A stretch of DNA of 64,000 nt, taken from Porites lobata. Its lineage: Eukaryota > Cnidaria > Anthozoa > Scleractinia > Poritidae. Positions 53,001-63,431 of the stretch are shown here, in pieces. A program made the translations under genes and the position numbers. Position 1 is the stretch's first letter, and every line of letters begins with the position of its first letter. Location: the NCBI GenBank assembly GCA_942486035.1, contig CALNXK010000037.1, forward strand, positions 124,001-188,000, in the 5' to 3' direction. The notes below the pieces were generated by a model, which ran no database searches, was not told where the DNA came from, and saw only the letters and a list, made by a program, of their open reading frames with translations.

Positions 53001-55169
53001 CTCAATACTTACCTTTTCGAAAAACTCAGCCAGAAAAAAGGCTCCCGAAAATTTTAAGTGACCTTTTAGGGTAAAAATCCGTTAAAAATGGGCAATTATA
53101 CCATTTTTTAGATGTTCGAAAATCCTAGGAGAGGCGGGTAAGCAAGAAATTTTACCCTGACAAAAAATGTTCCGAAAATTCTAGATCTCAAATCGTCTTC
53201 TGAACAGATATTTTCCGAAAATTGACGTTGGGTGCCCCTAGTATTTGATTTATCAGTCTCTTACCATCCTCGTCCACTTCCTGGATCATTTCATGTAAGT
53301 CCTGTTGATTCGTTTTTATTCCCAAATTTTCCATCACAACCCCTAGCTCATCTGTGGTGATTGTGCCATCGCCGTCCCGATCAAACAGAGAGAATGCCTC
53401 GCGTAATTCTATAACAAGGTAACAACAAAAGTTTAACATTTTCCAAGGATTATTTCCAACATCGTCCAAAGCATGTGTGCCATCTTCGTTGAGATCAAAC
53501 GAAAAAATACCTCGTGTCACAGTCACGAAGTACTGGCATAACTAGGAAGCAGTGTTCCGGTTGTCTTTCACCCCAAAGGGAGTCCAAGATAGTCTTTATC
53601 CTGGATTCCACGCCATGGATTCCGGATTCTAGGAACTGGATTCCACTCTTTGTCAGTAAAACTTGGATTCTGGATTCTGGAATCGTAAGCGGATTTCTGG
53701 ATTCCTTGTGCTGTATTCCGAATTCCACAAGCAAAATTTTCCCGGATTCTGGAGTCTACAAGCAAAATTTTCCCAGATTCCAGATTCCAGATTCCAGAAG
53801 GCTTTCCAAATTTTCTTATGGGGCGATGTCTTTCTGCGGTCTGCCGCAAAACAAAAATTATATGTACGGAAACGAGACGTGTCAGTAGCAAGCACGATTT
53901 TTCAAGCTACAACATTTATAAGGCGCAGTAATAGTAGCCTACGTAGCAAGCGTTTCCTTTTGCTTTCGGAGAAAAGAAAGACCGAGGAACGGGATTTTCG
54001 GTTTTGGCCGCGCGAGAAATGAGACAAGAGCCAAAAAATGAAAGTGGGGGGAGGGGAAGGGGAAAAAAGGAAGTTTCCTTCCTTTCTTCCCCACCCCCTC
54101 CCCGCTCTTTTACTTAGGCCATTTTTCGCGCGCTCTTTGACTATCTTTCCTCGTTCTTTGCTCCTAAACCGCACGGAAACGCTTGCGACGCAGGCTACAG
54201 TAATAGTCTTAATATTGACACTCTTGACTTGCCAGCAATATATTGCTCCCGAGTTCAAGAGGCCAGGAGACACAACTGGTTCAACATATCGAACTTTGGA
54301 ACATCTTAACTTTGCGGTTAGCTTTATTACTGACATCGTTACTCAGATCTCATACGCAAGGGTTACATGTAAAAGCAGTTTTTACCTTTGACAACGTCAG
54401 GCGAAAGTTCACTCTGAAAAAAAAAAGAAAAAATATCCCTCAGGTGACAGAATTGTCGTTATTATTGACCATCATCAAAATAGATTGAACTTGCTTCTTT
54501 ATTAAATTCATACGCATACCTCAAGTCATTAGCATAGGGATAATGAACATTATTACTTTAAAATGTTGATAATGTTGAATTTTAAAAAGTTTGGATTTAG
54601 AGACTGGTAAGTCAGAAAGTAATTTGACTTATTTCCTCAGATTAAAGAAACAGACATACGAAAGTCAGCACGGCTTCTTCTTTCTCCGGGTTGTCGCCTT
54701 TAAATAAACCACCCACCGATAAAATCCGGCTTTGCTCATGATTTTGATTTAGCTATTCTCTGTGCCCGCTTGGTCTAACAAAACAGGTCTTCAGAGTTAC
54801 ACCCGGTATATGATGATGGTACATTACCCCGTTTGAAGCCTGAAGGTATTTACCAGCCGTTCGCACTTCTTTTAAAACATCGAAAGTTTCTCAAGATAGT
54901 TTTCGCTAGATTTGACAAGCTTTTGACTGTCTACACAATCAAAACGGTTTTATTGCATTCACTACGGTCACTACCGCATCACTGATCGTTTGTATGCTCA
55001 ATTTCTTTAGAATTTTAAGCACAAAATAGAATAAATAAAAATTACGTGACTTAAACCAAAGGTTCCACTAGGTCGGAAGCAAAGCCTATCTTCGCAATTC
55101 AAAAAGCTAACGTTTTTGCTAAATCAGAAAGAGTGCAGAAACTTGCCATAATAATTAGTAATCTACCAT
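49982..55169 (-). CDS. Calmodulin-like gene B, 150 residues
   Basis: Exons in gene order: 55169-55167 (ATG, inferred), 54413-54386, 53408-53265, 51796-51557, 50019-49982. Loop 1 DRDGDGTITTDE and loop 2 DEDGSGAVDFNE are standard. Loop 3 DESGEGVMEADE keeps oxygen ligands. Loop 4 DTKKNGKINFEE has Lys at position 3 and probably binds calcium weakly or not at all (inference). The exon 3 helix reads VVMENLGIKTNQQDLHEMIQ, well away from calmodulin. The C-terminus EFVKMLSRKSEP is four residues longer than in C and D. Exon sizes 28, 144, 240 and 38 nt keep the family phases. Possibly troponin-C-like or another CaM-like sensor; no specific name can be supported. Confidence 0.88.
50085..50154 (+). mobile_element. 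tRNA-like SINE head, interrupted by a MITE
   Basis: GGTTCAGTTGGCAGAGTGTA resembles a Pol III A box, and CCATGAGTTCCCCGGCAGGC a degenerate B box. The sequence resumes after 50391 as ACCAGTAACCAGG. Too decayed for a functional tRNA. Confidence 0.5.
50160..50386. mobile_element. 227-bp MITE GGCCCGTTTCTCGAA with 5-bp target duplication
   Basis: Left end GGCCCGTTTCTCGAAGCTCC, right end reading inward GGCCCGTTTCTCGAAAGTCC. CCAGG is duplicated at 50155-50159 and 50387-50391. Inner GGGCCCGTTAAG is repeated. Inserted in a SINE-like sequence. Confidence 0.88.
50891..50919. repeat. TTTA microsatellite
   Basis: (TATT)n run in intron 4 of gene B, with AT-rich sequence to about 51130 that may be an old retroelement tail. 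Confidence 0.8.
51557..51796 (-). CDS. Gene B exon 4 (loops 2-4)
   Basis: 79 whole codons from SGAVDFNEFCMLM to KKNGKINFE. Acceptor TCTTTAAAG, donor GTTTGT. One codon shorter than in C and D. Confidence 0.92.
52337..52464. mobile_element. 128-bp foldback element TGTCAGGTCCC
   Basis: Ends TGTCAGGTCCCTCGGGAAAC and, reading inward from the right, TGTCAGATCCCGTGGGAAAC. Inner arms TTAGTTTTGTTTTCCC and AGTCCTGATGTTTCCC pair closely. In intron 3 of gene B. Confidence 0.88.
52827..53241. mobile_element. 415-bp CAGGGGCACCCAACG MITE, short copy
   Basis: Left end CAGGGGCACCCAACG; right end ACGTTGGGTGCCCCTAG. TATTT is duplicated at 52822-52826 and 53242-53246. Shares GAACAGATATTT near its right end with the long copy at 33429-34616. 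Its edge lies 23 nt inside the intron from the gene B exon 3 donor. Confidence 0.85.
53265..53408 (-). CDS. Gene B exon 3 (loop 1 and start of loop 2)
   Basis: ELREAFSLFDRDGDGTITTD through HEMIQEVDEDG, 144 nt. Acceptor TACCTTGTTATAG, donor GTAAGA. Confidence 0.94.
53590..53800. repeat. Degenerate GGATTC/CTGGATTCC tract
   Basis: Many irregular repeats of CTGGATTCTGG, CAGATTCCAG and GGATTCCA, plus the direct repeat ACAAGCAAAATTTTCCC at about 53727 and 53758. Frames through it on both strands are open by composition only. Confidence 0.8.
53935..54198. mobile_element. 264-bp hAT-like MITE with 8-bp target duplication
   Basis: Ends TAGCCTACGTAGCAAGCGTTT and, reading inward from the right, GTAGCCTGCGTCGCAAGCGT. 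AGTAATAG stands at 53927-53934 and 54199-54206. TIRs with 8-bp duplications fit hAT. In intron 2 of gene B. Confidence 0.85.
54386..54413 (-). CDS. Gene B exon 2
   Basis: 28 nt encoding SELSPDVVK plus one base. Acceptor TTTTTTTTTCAG, donor GTAAAA. Nine codons against ten in A, C and D. Confidence 0.85.
55167..55169 (-). CDS. Gene B exon 1 (ATG codon, inferred)
   Basis: ATG in AAACAATG context followed by GTAGAT. The best ATG-GT site I found upstream of exon 2, but the donor is only moderate. Confidence 0.42.
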
Positions 55170-56437
55170 TGTTTAGCAAGTTTCAGTGAGGTTCCCTGAC
55201 TGAGTTTGCCTACCCCATCGCTAATCTTTCTTCCGTTGCTGAATCTTCGGACACTTCCCATGGTTGTCCTCCAGCGACCTGTTTTGTTGCAGTTACGTTT
55301 TATATTACAAAACGAGTCGAGAGTAGATAACTCGGTGTAATAAACCTCTTTAGTTGGTATTGAGTGGATATTGTAATCCTTCCTGGCCATAAATTTTCCG
55401 GAGTGACGTCAGTTATTGTTCGTTTTCGCTCGAACACAATAGGCCTTACAATGGACACGAAGATTAATTCTTTCATTAACCCAGCAAATATAAAGCATTT
55501 GCAATTCAAGTACGTGTAAAATTACAAGAATTAATATAGGCCCCCATCAGAATATTTGTTTTCTTTTTGTTTTTTTGTTTCTTAGACAAATCGGCCTACC
55601 ATCCACACAAAAACCAGTGAATCCGCTGAACGAGAGCCGAGATTTGCAAATTCGTGTTGACGATTGAAACCGGCTATTTTCGAATGCGGTCTCAGCCTGC
55701 CCGGATTCGCGTGGGCGGGGCCATTGGCTCTAAACTACTAGTAAGTTGAATAACAAAGTTTATCACTTGAAATGAGGTTTGTCAATCAGTGACGAAAAGA
55801 AACCCGGCCCCATTAAGATCCTCTGGTTACAGGGCCAGGGAGCCGGGACTTAAGTACAGAATCACGGGCGTCAGTATCTCCCCGATACCGGTGCAGTGCT
55901 AGAAAGAGCAACACCAAATAAAAAGACAGTTTTCAGGCCATCCTCAAAGCCCTTTCACTTGGAAATTTCCACGGAATGCAGGGGGCTTATCTTTCAAGAA
56001 CCAATGGATAAACGTCTCTTGTGTAGATATTGTATTTTTGCTCATTATTCTTTTTTCCCCAGTAGTATCTTTACTAAAAAATGGTGACTGAGTAGCAGGC
56101 AGTAGGCAGTAGCCCCTCTTTTTTCACCAAGATCTTGAGACATGTACAAACAACAAATTAGATTTGAAAAAAAGAAACAGAGCGAAGCAAAATCAACTAC
56201 AAAGAACACAATAGTTTATTCGCACATGAAAAACCCTCTACGAAATACTTTTCAATCACGAGCCTTCATCACGAGCCTTTGAAAGCATCAGGTTTTTTCA
56301 CCCGTTGAGATGGAAAAATCGGGCACTTTCCTAGACTGTGCTGTCAGCCATAAAATAAAATAATTTTTTTCAACAAATACAAGAAATGCCATCCTGAGTA
56401 GTATTTCTTCGCAGTTTCTCCCACGGTCTTCACCAGG
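55170..56437. other. Intergenic space between genes B and A
   Basis: Holds the presumed gene B promoter and gene A 3' UTR. No other gene recognised. Confidence 0.5.
56215..56220 (-). terminator. Poly(A) signal of gene A
   Basis: AATAAA on the minus strand, 218 nt after the gene A stop codon. Confidence 0.45.
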
Positions 56438-56463
56438 TTACTTCATAAGCTCTTTGACAAACT
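56438..56463 (-). CDS. Gene A exon 5
   Basis: Completes a Lys codon, then FVKELMK and stop (TAA). Acceptor CTAACTTTTGCAG. Confidence 0.88.
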
Positions 56464-59400
56464 CTGCAAAAGTTAGCAAAAAAATGTCGTTAGCAAAAAT
56501 GGTGTGGCATTTTTACGTCTTAACAATATCTACTGTGAGCGATGCAAGTTTTCGTGAGTCGCCATTGCAAACACGTTTTATACAAGAGGTCCTTTTAGGT
56601 GGGGGTGGTATGGCGGGTTGGGGGAGGAGAGCCGAACGGACCTGTCTCCATGTATCAAGAGAGAAAGTCGTGTCCATGTCCGATTTTTCTATTACGTTGG
56701 CGTTGATACCTTTCTGGTAGTAGTTTTAGTGATATTTGTGTCGTTTAACGCCAGCTCCATGCCAATGTATCGCTTGTCCCTTACCAAGTTAAACCGCCTT
56801 GCGAAAGATTTCCCACGTGGCATCATTTAACTGTCCTACTTTACTAAACTGCACTACAATATTTCACTTACTGTCAAAGTCAACTCGCCCATTGCGGGAC
56901 AGAAAGTTGACTAATTCCTCAATTTCAGCTTTGGAGATTTTGATGTCCTTGCTTTGTTGTGATACGACGTTGAGGAGTTTGAGAAGCTCATCTTTTGTGA
57001 AGTATCCCTTGTTGTCAGTGTCATAGGCCTTGAATGCCTCCCTCACTTCCTGCTCACTGCCCTGCTTCATCTGTTTGACCATAAGTTCAGCAAACTCCTC
57101 AAAGTCGATTTCTCCACTTCCTGAACGCAATCAAAGTAAGTGTCGTCAAGTTAAAACAAAAAATGCCCCCCCCCCCAAAAAAAAAAAAAAAAAAAAAACT
57201 AAAAGAGCTAGTACGTCCAGGACCAAGTATACTTGGGGGGTGCCATGTAGGCTATATATGTATGTGCCACTGTGAAGGGCATGGTTTTCAAGCACTTTAG
57301 TCCGGGATGGGGTATAAAAATCTGAGAGTTTGGGTCCAGAACCGGAATTAATTCAACTGCAACTCAAGCAGTTTTTTTAAAATGGTGACTCTAGGTTTAT
57401 AGAGAGGGAGATTAGTCCAGTAAGGGGAGCAAAATTCACTTGAACACGGTCTGGTATAGGCTAAGGGTTTAGGGGTCTCAGTGGCACATCTTCTCCCAAA
57501 AATTTCTTACATTTCCCTCCAACCCAGTATCCCTGTGATGTGCTGGTTATTATTGTTGGTTTTCTTACCAATTTTCCATAATCATAACAATAACACTTGC
57601 ATACACCCGGCAGCTATGACTGTACACCAAAAGTTTTCTATCTGAGTGTCGCATGCTGAAGCTACCTTTCTCTTTTAGCCTGCATGGCAGTTGTTAAAAG
57701 TGGAGAGAAAAGGGATTCCCTTTTCTCTTTAGCTGTTGTCTTCCCCTTCCGTCCCCATTTTTAGCTCCTACATGACAGGCTATTCTCTTTAAATATGGCC
57801 TGCCTTTTCTACCTCTCCCCCCACCGCCCCCCCCCCTTCATACTGCACTCTGCACTGGTTAAACATTTTCAAATGTTATCAACCCCTGCAGAAAATTTAA
57901 AATGCATACCATCCTCATCGACCTCTGAGAGCATTTCTTTCACCTCCTCCTTTGTGGCCATCATTCCCAGGTTCTTCATGACGAGCAACAACTCATCAGT
58001 TGTGATGGTTTGACTGTTGTCCACATCAAAGATTTTAAATGCATCCCTGAATTCTGAAGTGAAAAAAAAAATGAAATGAATTGAAATTTGCAAGTAATGA
58101 TAGTGATAATTATCATAAGTAAAGGATTATAATTTGTACCCATTATAATACTTGACCAGAAAAATAATGTCATAGCTAAGACAACAGTAAAAACAAAAAT
58201 AAATGTTATTACTGGTAATCAAGCAAATTTGTGAAACCTTAATCTAATGCTTGCCTCCAGGACAGGCCTTTAGAAGAGTTGAAAGGGATGGGAGGGGGGG
58301 CTAGGGAATTTCCAAGCCACATGAAATTTTTCAGTAAACATTTCCCTTTGCATTAATTTTCTTTAATGCCAGTGCAAAAAGAAGTTTTTAGGGCTACTCA
58401 GCATGTATGAATTTTTTGTCATTAATTTTCCCTTGAACGAATATTTTTTTGGTACTCTGCCCCCAGGTAACAGTCACAGTAAGAAAGTGGTCAAAATTAT
58501 TCTGCTGAGAATAGACCCACTACTTTATCTGGCTGTGTCTTCATGTAACCCCTTCTCTGATAAGCAAATAGGTGGTGTCTCATTTGGATAGTAAAGTACA
58601 ATGTTCAATTGTTTCTGATTTTTGTCTAAAAATGCACACACTGATGTATCAAATTTATGGGCTGAGAACTGACCCTCAATAGGCTTTCCGGGTGGGTGGT
58701 TTCTCGTATGCCCCCCTCATAACTATTAATAAGTAGCCATGGTTATTAGGACCACAGCTATAACACAGTACAGTTTCTTAATAGACACCCTCCCTGAAAT
58801 GGACACCTAGAATTGGTCATTTCCCGTAACCCTTTAAGTCCTTGTAGTGATCAGCATCAATTTTATCCTAATAATATCAATGCTGGCATAATTGAAAAGG
58901 CCATAAGAATGCTTTGATCTTCGATCAAATTCTCCCCAATAATTCTTCAAGGAAATTTATGGAAATCTGCTTAGAGAATTAGTGTGTGGATATCAGGGGT
59001 TAAGGGTCTTTAAGGGCTAACCCACTGTAAGGCAGACACCTATCTTAAATTAACTCTGAGTGTTGTCCCAGCGGTGACCATCTCTATAGGGACAGTTGAC
59101 TGTTTTAACAACAGTTCAAAACAACACCTTACCTTTTAGCTGCTCCGGGCTTAGTGACGCCGACTGGCAAAAGAAAATTGAAGAAACTGATACAGTAAGT
59201 AAATTAATTTATTGTACAAATTTTCTCACCAGAATAATTATGGGTAACCGTCTTAGTCATTTACGAAACATTTATTATAACGTTTGTTTTGTTACTTGGA
59301 GACTTTGGAGCGCAAGGCAAAAAAATTTTTTATTAGCATCGGCATTTACACGTCTTGTAATTCTAACTTTAGATTTTTCAAAAAACACTACTAAAATCCC

Positions 59401-59980
59401 GGAACCCAATCATTTAAATAAAATCGTGGACTGAGGTTACTGACAAATAGGAGATCTGTGACACACTTGATTTCAGCCGCTATTGACATTGTTTTCATTC
59501 CTTCATAGGTTTCAGATTCCGCCAAGCACCAGCGCACATGCATATGCCTTGCTGTTTTAAATATACATTTAAAGACATGCAATTTTAGCGCCCATTGAAT
59601 TGAAAACCAAATGCGAAATCCTCTCAAGACAAGAATGTTTTAGAAAAGACTTTTAAAAAAATGGAAATACATAAAGCCAAAATTATCAAGGGCGATTGAT
59701 CGTGTATAAAATGGCGCTTGCATGGAGTCAAATCGTCTGTTTTGATTTCGAATCTTTGTAATAGGCCCTAAGTAATCCCCTCTCTCTAATATATTAGGAT
59801 TACTGTAAATTGTTGCAGTTCAGACCAAAATACGTTACATTTCGATGTTTCAACAGGCGGAATTGCTAACATATATCTATGATTTCAAGACAACTTTCGT
59901 TTGGATGAAGCGAGTGTCAGTCTGTTATTTTCGGCATGCTTTTAATTTAAACTTAACGCTAAGTACAATTAACTTACCAT
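56438..59980 (-). CDS. Calmodulin-like gene A, 150 residues, degenerate C-terminal EF-hands
   Basis: Exons in gene order: 59980-59978 (ATG), 59163-59133, 58053-57910, 57120-56872, 56463-56438. Loop 1 DVDNSQTITTDE and loop 2 DEDGSGEIDFEE are intact. Loop 3 DTDNKGYFTKDE has Lys at position 5. Loop 4 is lost: where calmodulin has DIDGDGQVNYEE this protein has the shortened LSRNGRVDFDK, with no Asp at 1 or 3 and Lys at 12. The preceding helix is longer and Lys-rich (NVVSQQSKDIKISKAEIEEL). This suggests a calcium sensor working mainly through its N-lobe (inference). It starts MSASLSPEQLKEF, closer to troponin C or CaM-like proteins than to calmodulin. First in transcription order of the four-gene cluster. 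Confidence 0.92.
56872..57120 (-). CDS. Gene A exon 4 (loops 2-4)
   Basis: 82 whole codons, SGEIDFEEFAELM to NGRVDFD, two longer than in C and D. Acceptor TTGCGTTCAG, donor GTAAGTG, the only strong intron 4 donor in the cluster. Confidence 0.93.
57176..57198. repeat. Poly-A run
   Basis: About 22 A preceded by a C run, in gene A intron 3. Possibly a retroelement tail or an assembly-sensitive homopolymer. Confidence 0.8.
57231..57525. mobile_element. Decayed CCCGGGGGTACT-family MITE, copy 2
   Basis: Shares GGCTATATATGTATGTGCCA, CTGTGAAGGGCATGGTTTTC and CAGTGGCACATC with 45281-45603, in the same orientation. Ends have decayed. Confidence 0.7.
57677..57781. mobile_element. 105-bp AGCCTGCATGGCAG MITE
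   Basis: AGCCTGCATGGCAG at the left and CTACATGACAGGCT at the right; inner AGAAAAGGGA and TCCCTTTTCT form a palindrome. Same class as 42446-42569. Confidence 0.7.
57910..58053 (-). CDS. Gene A exon 3 (loop 1 and start of loop 2)
   Basis: EFRDAFKIFDVDNSQTITTD through EMLSEVDEDG, 144 nt. Acceptor TTTTTTCACTTCAG, donor GTATGC. Confidence 0.95.
58768..59106. mobile_element. Decayed ATAGACACCC-type element
   Basis: TACAGTTTCTTAATAGACAC at the left and TAGGGACAGTTGACTG at the right recall the ends of TA-targeting elements. The interior has AATGGACACCTAGAATTGG. In gene A intron 2. Confidence 0.45.
59133..59163 (-). CDS. Gene A exon 2
   Basis: 31 nt encoding SASLSPEQLK plus one base. Acceptor CTTTTGCCAG, donor GTAAGG. 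Confidence 0.88.
59978..59980 (-). CDS. Gene A exon 1 (ATG codon)
   Basis: ATG in CAGCAAAATG context, followed by donor GTAAGTT. Matches the ATG-intron arrangement of animal calmodulin genes. Confidence 0.75.
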
Positions 59981-62091
59981 TTTGCTGTTAGATTTTCAGT
60001 CTGTTTCAGAGGTTATTGGACGGGAAATTAATTAGCACTGATCGCTCGGACTGCGAAGAGAGAAAGCAAAGCCGAGGAATGATGCCTCAAACAATGAAAA
60101 TAACACACATTCCCTGCCCTAATTCCTATTCATTGTATTTCAAACATTACGTGATAAATTGGTAATTGTCAAGCTTACTCAAGCGTGCACAGTTCATTGT
60201 TTTCGTAGGGGTAGGGGGCGTTTAGAAAATTAAAAATTATAATTCTCAGCTTTTTAGGTACAGATCCTATTGTTTCTCAACATATCAAAAGATATATTGT
60301 AGGTAAAACTGAATTATGGAATTACAAAATTAATTCCATTTTATCTATTTGAAATGAAAACAAAACCCAGTAGCTACCCGCACCCCTGCAAGTTACTGCG
60401 CCCAATTTGCGGTAACGCAATACACTCAATACAATCCTTGTCATTTCAATCTGTTTTCTAAAACTCAACAAACCATGTAGGGTTTCTCTCGCCTCATTAT
60501 TTCACTAAACTTAGTCTAAGAGCCTTTTCTTCGAAGCGCTTTGTGGCGCAGAAAACCTTGTTCAAAAGAACAGTTTGGAAAACATACTTTGTATTCAGTA
60601 GTCCGGATTTCGTGACTGTTCAAAATAGTCACGCATTGCCGCGGTTTTAGCACTGTATAATAAATTTACCATCTATGGGCAAAAAAAGATGTTCAATGAA
60701 TCACTCCTAAACAGTTACCGAAGTCTAAGCAGGCTATACTTAGGTGGCAAAATAGGTGCATTCCGTTCCTCTTCAAAGTAAAACAACTTTTTATTCATGT
60801 TAAAGCCACAATTAAGTCCGATCACCCACCCACCCAACTGGTTTTGTATATTGACGTATTAAATCATCCGCCAGTTTCATAGCGAGAAGTCAAAATGACG
60901 TCCAAGAAAACTGTCTTTTTGATTAGAACAATCTTATGAACGAAGTATGTAAGAATTTCAAGCATCATGAAGCTCGAGGCCTTTTTTGTTTGCAGGAGCC
61001 GGTTAGGTACTCTTCAGCCTGGCTCTTGATATAATGATATGCAGGCTCTCCTGTACCGGGTCCCTCTCTCTCGCGATCCCACATAAGTTCCAACCCAGGG
61101 CTTCCAGCCTGAAATACAAAGACCATTTATGGTCGGGGTTTGAGGTCAGGTACTCTCGTGTTCTGCTGCTTGAAGCCTGCGAGCAAACTCTCCATTTCGA
61201 GTGGCGTAGCGTTTCTGTGCTGCTGTATGTTTTGAGCATATTAGCGAGCATTTTGTTACCTTTTTGGGGGAGACCGAGCATTTAATTTAGTGCATAAAAT
61301 GTGGGATTAAGGTGAAGCATTTTAGTGGGGGTAAGTTAGAAATAACGAAAAAGCAAAAACAAAGAAAGCGCCCGCACGCAACCTCGTACCCTGAGGGCTT
61401 TTCCTTAAGAAAATGGCGACCTCCCATTTTCTTAGGGAAATCCCCTGAGGATGAGGTTGGCACACCCGCTCTCTCGTTTATAAAAATCCGGACGAGAGAC
61501 ATTATTTTACAGTACTTGACCTTAAAAAAAAGTTGAGTTGTCCACATAAAATCTTTGCACGCAGGGGAATAGACAGGCAGATCAAAAGACCTGGCCCCAG
61601 TTGTTCAAAAGGTCGATAACGCTATCCATCGGATAAATCTTTATCCAGTGGATAGCGCAATTGGTTTCCTTAATGCTTATACGCTGGATAGTGATTTATC
61701 CGGTGGATAGCGCTATCCATCTTTTGAACAACCAGGGCCAGCACTTTATTAATTTCCCCGGTCACTGTCACTACATATAAAACGCTGAAAACACCGAGGT
61801 TTGTGAGCCCGCGAGAATACAAACCCTCTCTTCATTAGCTGGTAGCGATGAGATACGACTGTATTCTCAGGCTAATGACATTCCAGACAAGCCTTGAAGA
61901 AATATTCAGTCACTATAGCAACTATGATTTGATTGGCTTAGAAGTTATACAGGGAGTGCCTCAAAAACAGTTTTTTTCTCTTTAATCCTAATTACTAGGA
62001 GCAATTACTACCGCACAAGTGTTATCAAAGGGCATAAGCAGGTAACATTTAATTACAGTTTGAAGCTGGTTATAATTTTCAAGGAAAGACC
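59981..62091. other. Intergenic space upstream of gene A and of the secreted-peptide gene
   Basis: Divergent promoter space for the two genes. Contains one MITE (61593-61739). 60200-61000 shows nothing recognisable; 61010-61450 has fragments that look repeat-derived (GCCTGCGAGCAAACTCTCC). Confidence 0.5.
61593..61739. mobile_element. 147-bp foldback MITE, family GGCCCCAGTTGTTCAAA, copy 2
   Basis: Ends GGCCCCAGTTGTTCAAAAGG and CTTTTGAACAACCAGGGCC. Same internal GGATAGCGCTATCC motifs as 23527-23671. Confidence 0.88.
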
Positions 62092-62146
62092 ATGAAAATA
62101 CAAGTGATCGCCTGTTTTCTTCTGATCGGTGTCACAGTTCATGACG
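62092..62146 (+). CDS. Signal-peptide exon of a small secreted protein, 3' incomplete
   Basis: Encodes MKIQVIACFLLIGVTVHD plus one base, ending in the strong donor GTAAGC. The 18 residues have one Lys near the start and a hydrophobic core (VIACFLLIGVTV), a classic signal peptide. A secreted product is inferred. The mature part is not identified. Two candidate next exons fit the phase: 63432-63441 (microexon) and 62634-62695 (terminal). Cnidarian secreted peptides and toxins often have such a first exon, but nothing here identifies the family. Confidence 0.6.
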
Positions 62147-62633
62147 GTAAGCTGAGTGAAAAAAAAATTATAGCTACCGCTCAACAAATATAATAGTGCT
62201 GGCAAATCGATGCCAATTTATACAGCTACGAACAAGGGGAAATATTGTCAAAAACAGGGCATATTTTTTAGCCGTTCATGGTTAAAACGGGTCCCGTTCG
62301 AAAATGAGACAAAATACCATGGCGTTAAAGTACGACCAGCTAACTCTCCGGCTGCGGCCTGCGGATTTCAGTAATATATGGCCGGCCGATTTCAATAAAG
62401 GCCTCAGGCGCCTTCTATCGATTTCACCTTTCTTAAATTTTCTGATAGCATCCAGTAACGAAAATCCATATCCAGTCATTTTGTTTGTACGTCCCCAGTC
62501 TTACAGCATTCTAGCTGTAAAATTTCTGAAGTAACGCTGGGTCTAATTTACTTGTTATCTATTTCGGAGTTAATATTACTTGACAGATACGTCATTGTGC
62601 AAAGTCATACAAATCATTAGTTTATTTCTTTAG

Positions 62634-62695
62634 CAAAAATAACTAATAGTAAAGTTCGACACAAGTCGCTAAGCAAATGGCTCTTTTTTCGTTGA
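62634..62695 (+). CDS. Alternative terminal exon of the secreted protein (weak)
   Basis: Acceptor TTTATTTCTTTAG is good. In phase it gives AKITNSKVRHKSLSKWLFFR and a stop at 62693-62695, i.e. a 38-residue precursor with a basic tail. No family match known; could equally be chance. Confidence 0.2.
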
Positions 62696-63431
62696 AATAA
62701 GTCAAATAACTCGTTACAATAACGGTTTACATGCCATTCGTACAAATTAATCGATTTTTACTTCTACCTTCCACCCAAAGAACCAATGACAACGGTTAAT
62801 AACAACCCTAAAGTGAGAAAATTAAGGAGGCAGTTTGTATTGAGAACAAAAAACATTTTACGTTAGAATTAATGTTTTGAAGAGAATTGATATTTTCCGT
62901 TACATGACTGTGGGGACTTTATATATCATGTATATTGACACTATATAATACTTGGATTGGTAGATCCTGTTTGCTGCTGTTTGCTGGCCGCCACATATAG
63001 GCACTACAGCTGTATCATTTAATTTGAGACGATTTTGGTTGAAATAGAAAAATACTATCAAGAAATAATTTGGGTAATATTCTTCGCTAAGCTAAAATGC
63101 ATTCCCCCCCGTTGACAACATATTTTTCCACTGGAGTAATCCCTGATTCTGAATTCTGATTCAGTCAACGACAGTTGCTATTTTTTTTCTAATTGCTTTG
63201 CTCCGATCGTTAGTTTTAAAATTCTATGTTTTACATTTTTACCATCGTCATATTCGCAAAGCAAATTTTGCCTTGCCGGCGACAGCGTTTGACAGACTCA
63301 GTTTAAATAACGGAAAAATAAATCATAATCAGTGACCAATATGGCACCTGTAAAATTCCAAAATATACTTGGCTCCTGGTTATAGCTTAACCCTTTCTTG
63401 TTTGTTACCTATGTTTTTCTCTGGGTCGTAG

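Noticed and set aside
53514..54336. Overlapping 107-144-codon frames on both strands
   Set aside because: Created by the GGATTC-rich tract and the hAT-like MITE.
59096..59434. 112-codon plus-strand frame
   Set aside because: It covers gene A exon 2 and intron sequence antisense; no recognisable product.
31951..59980. One long multi-EF-hand gene
   Set aside because: Each unit has its own stop codon exon (EFxxMM type) and its own ATG-donor site.
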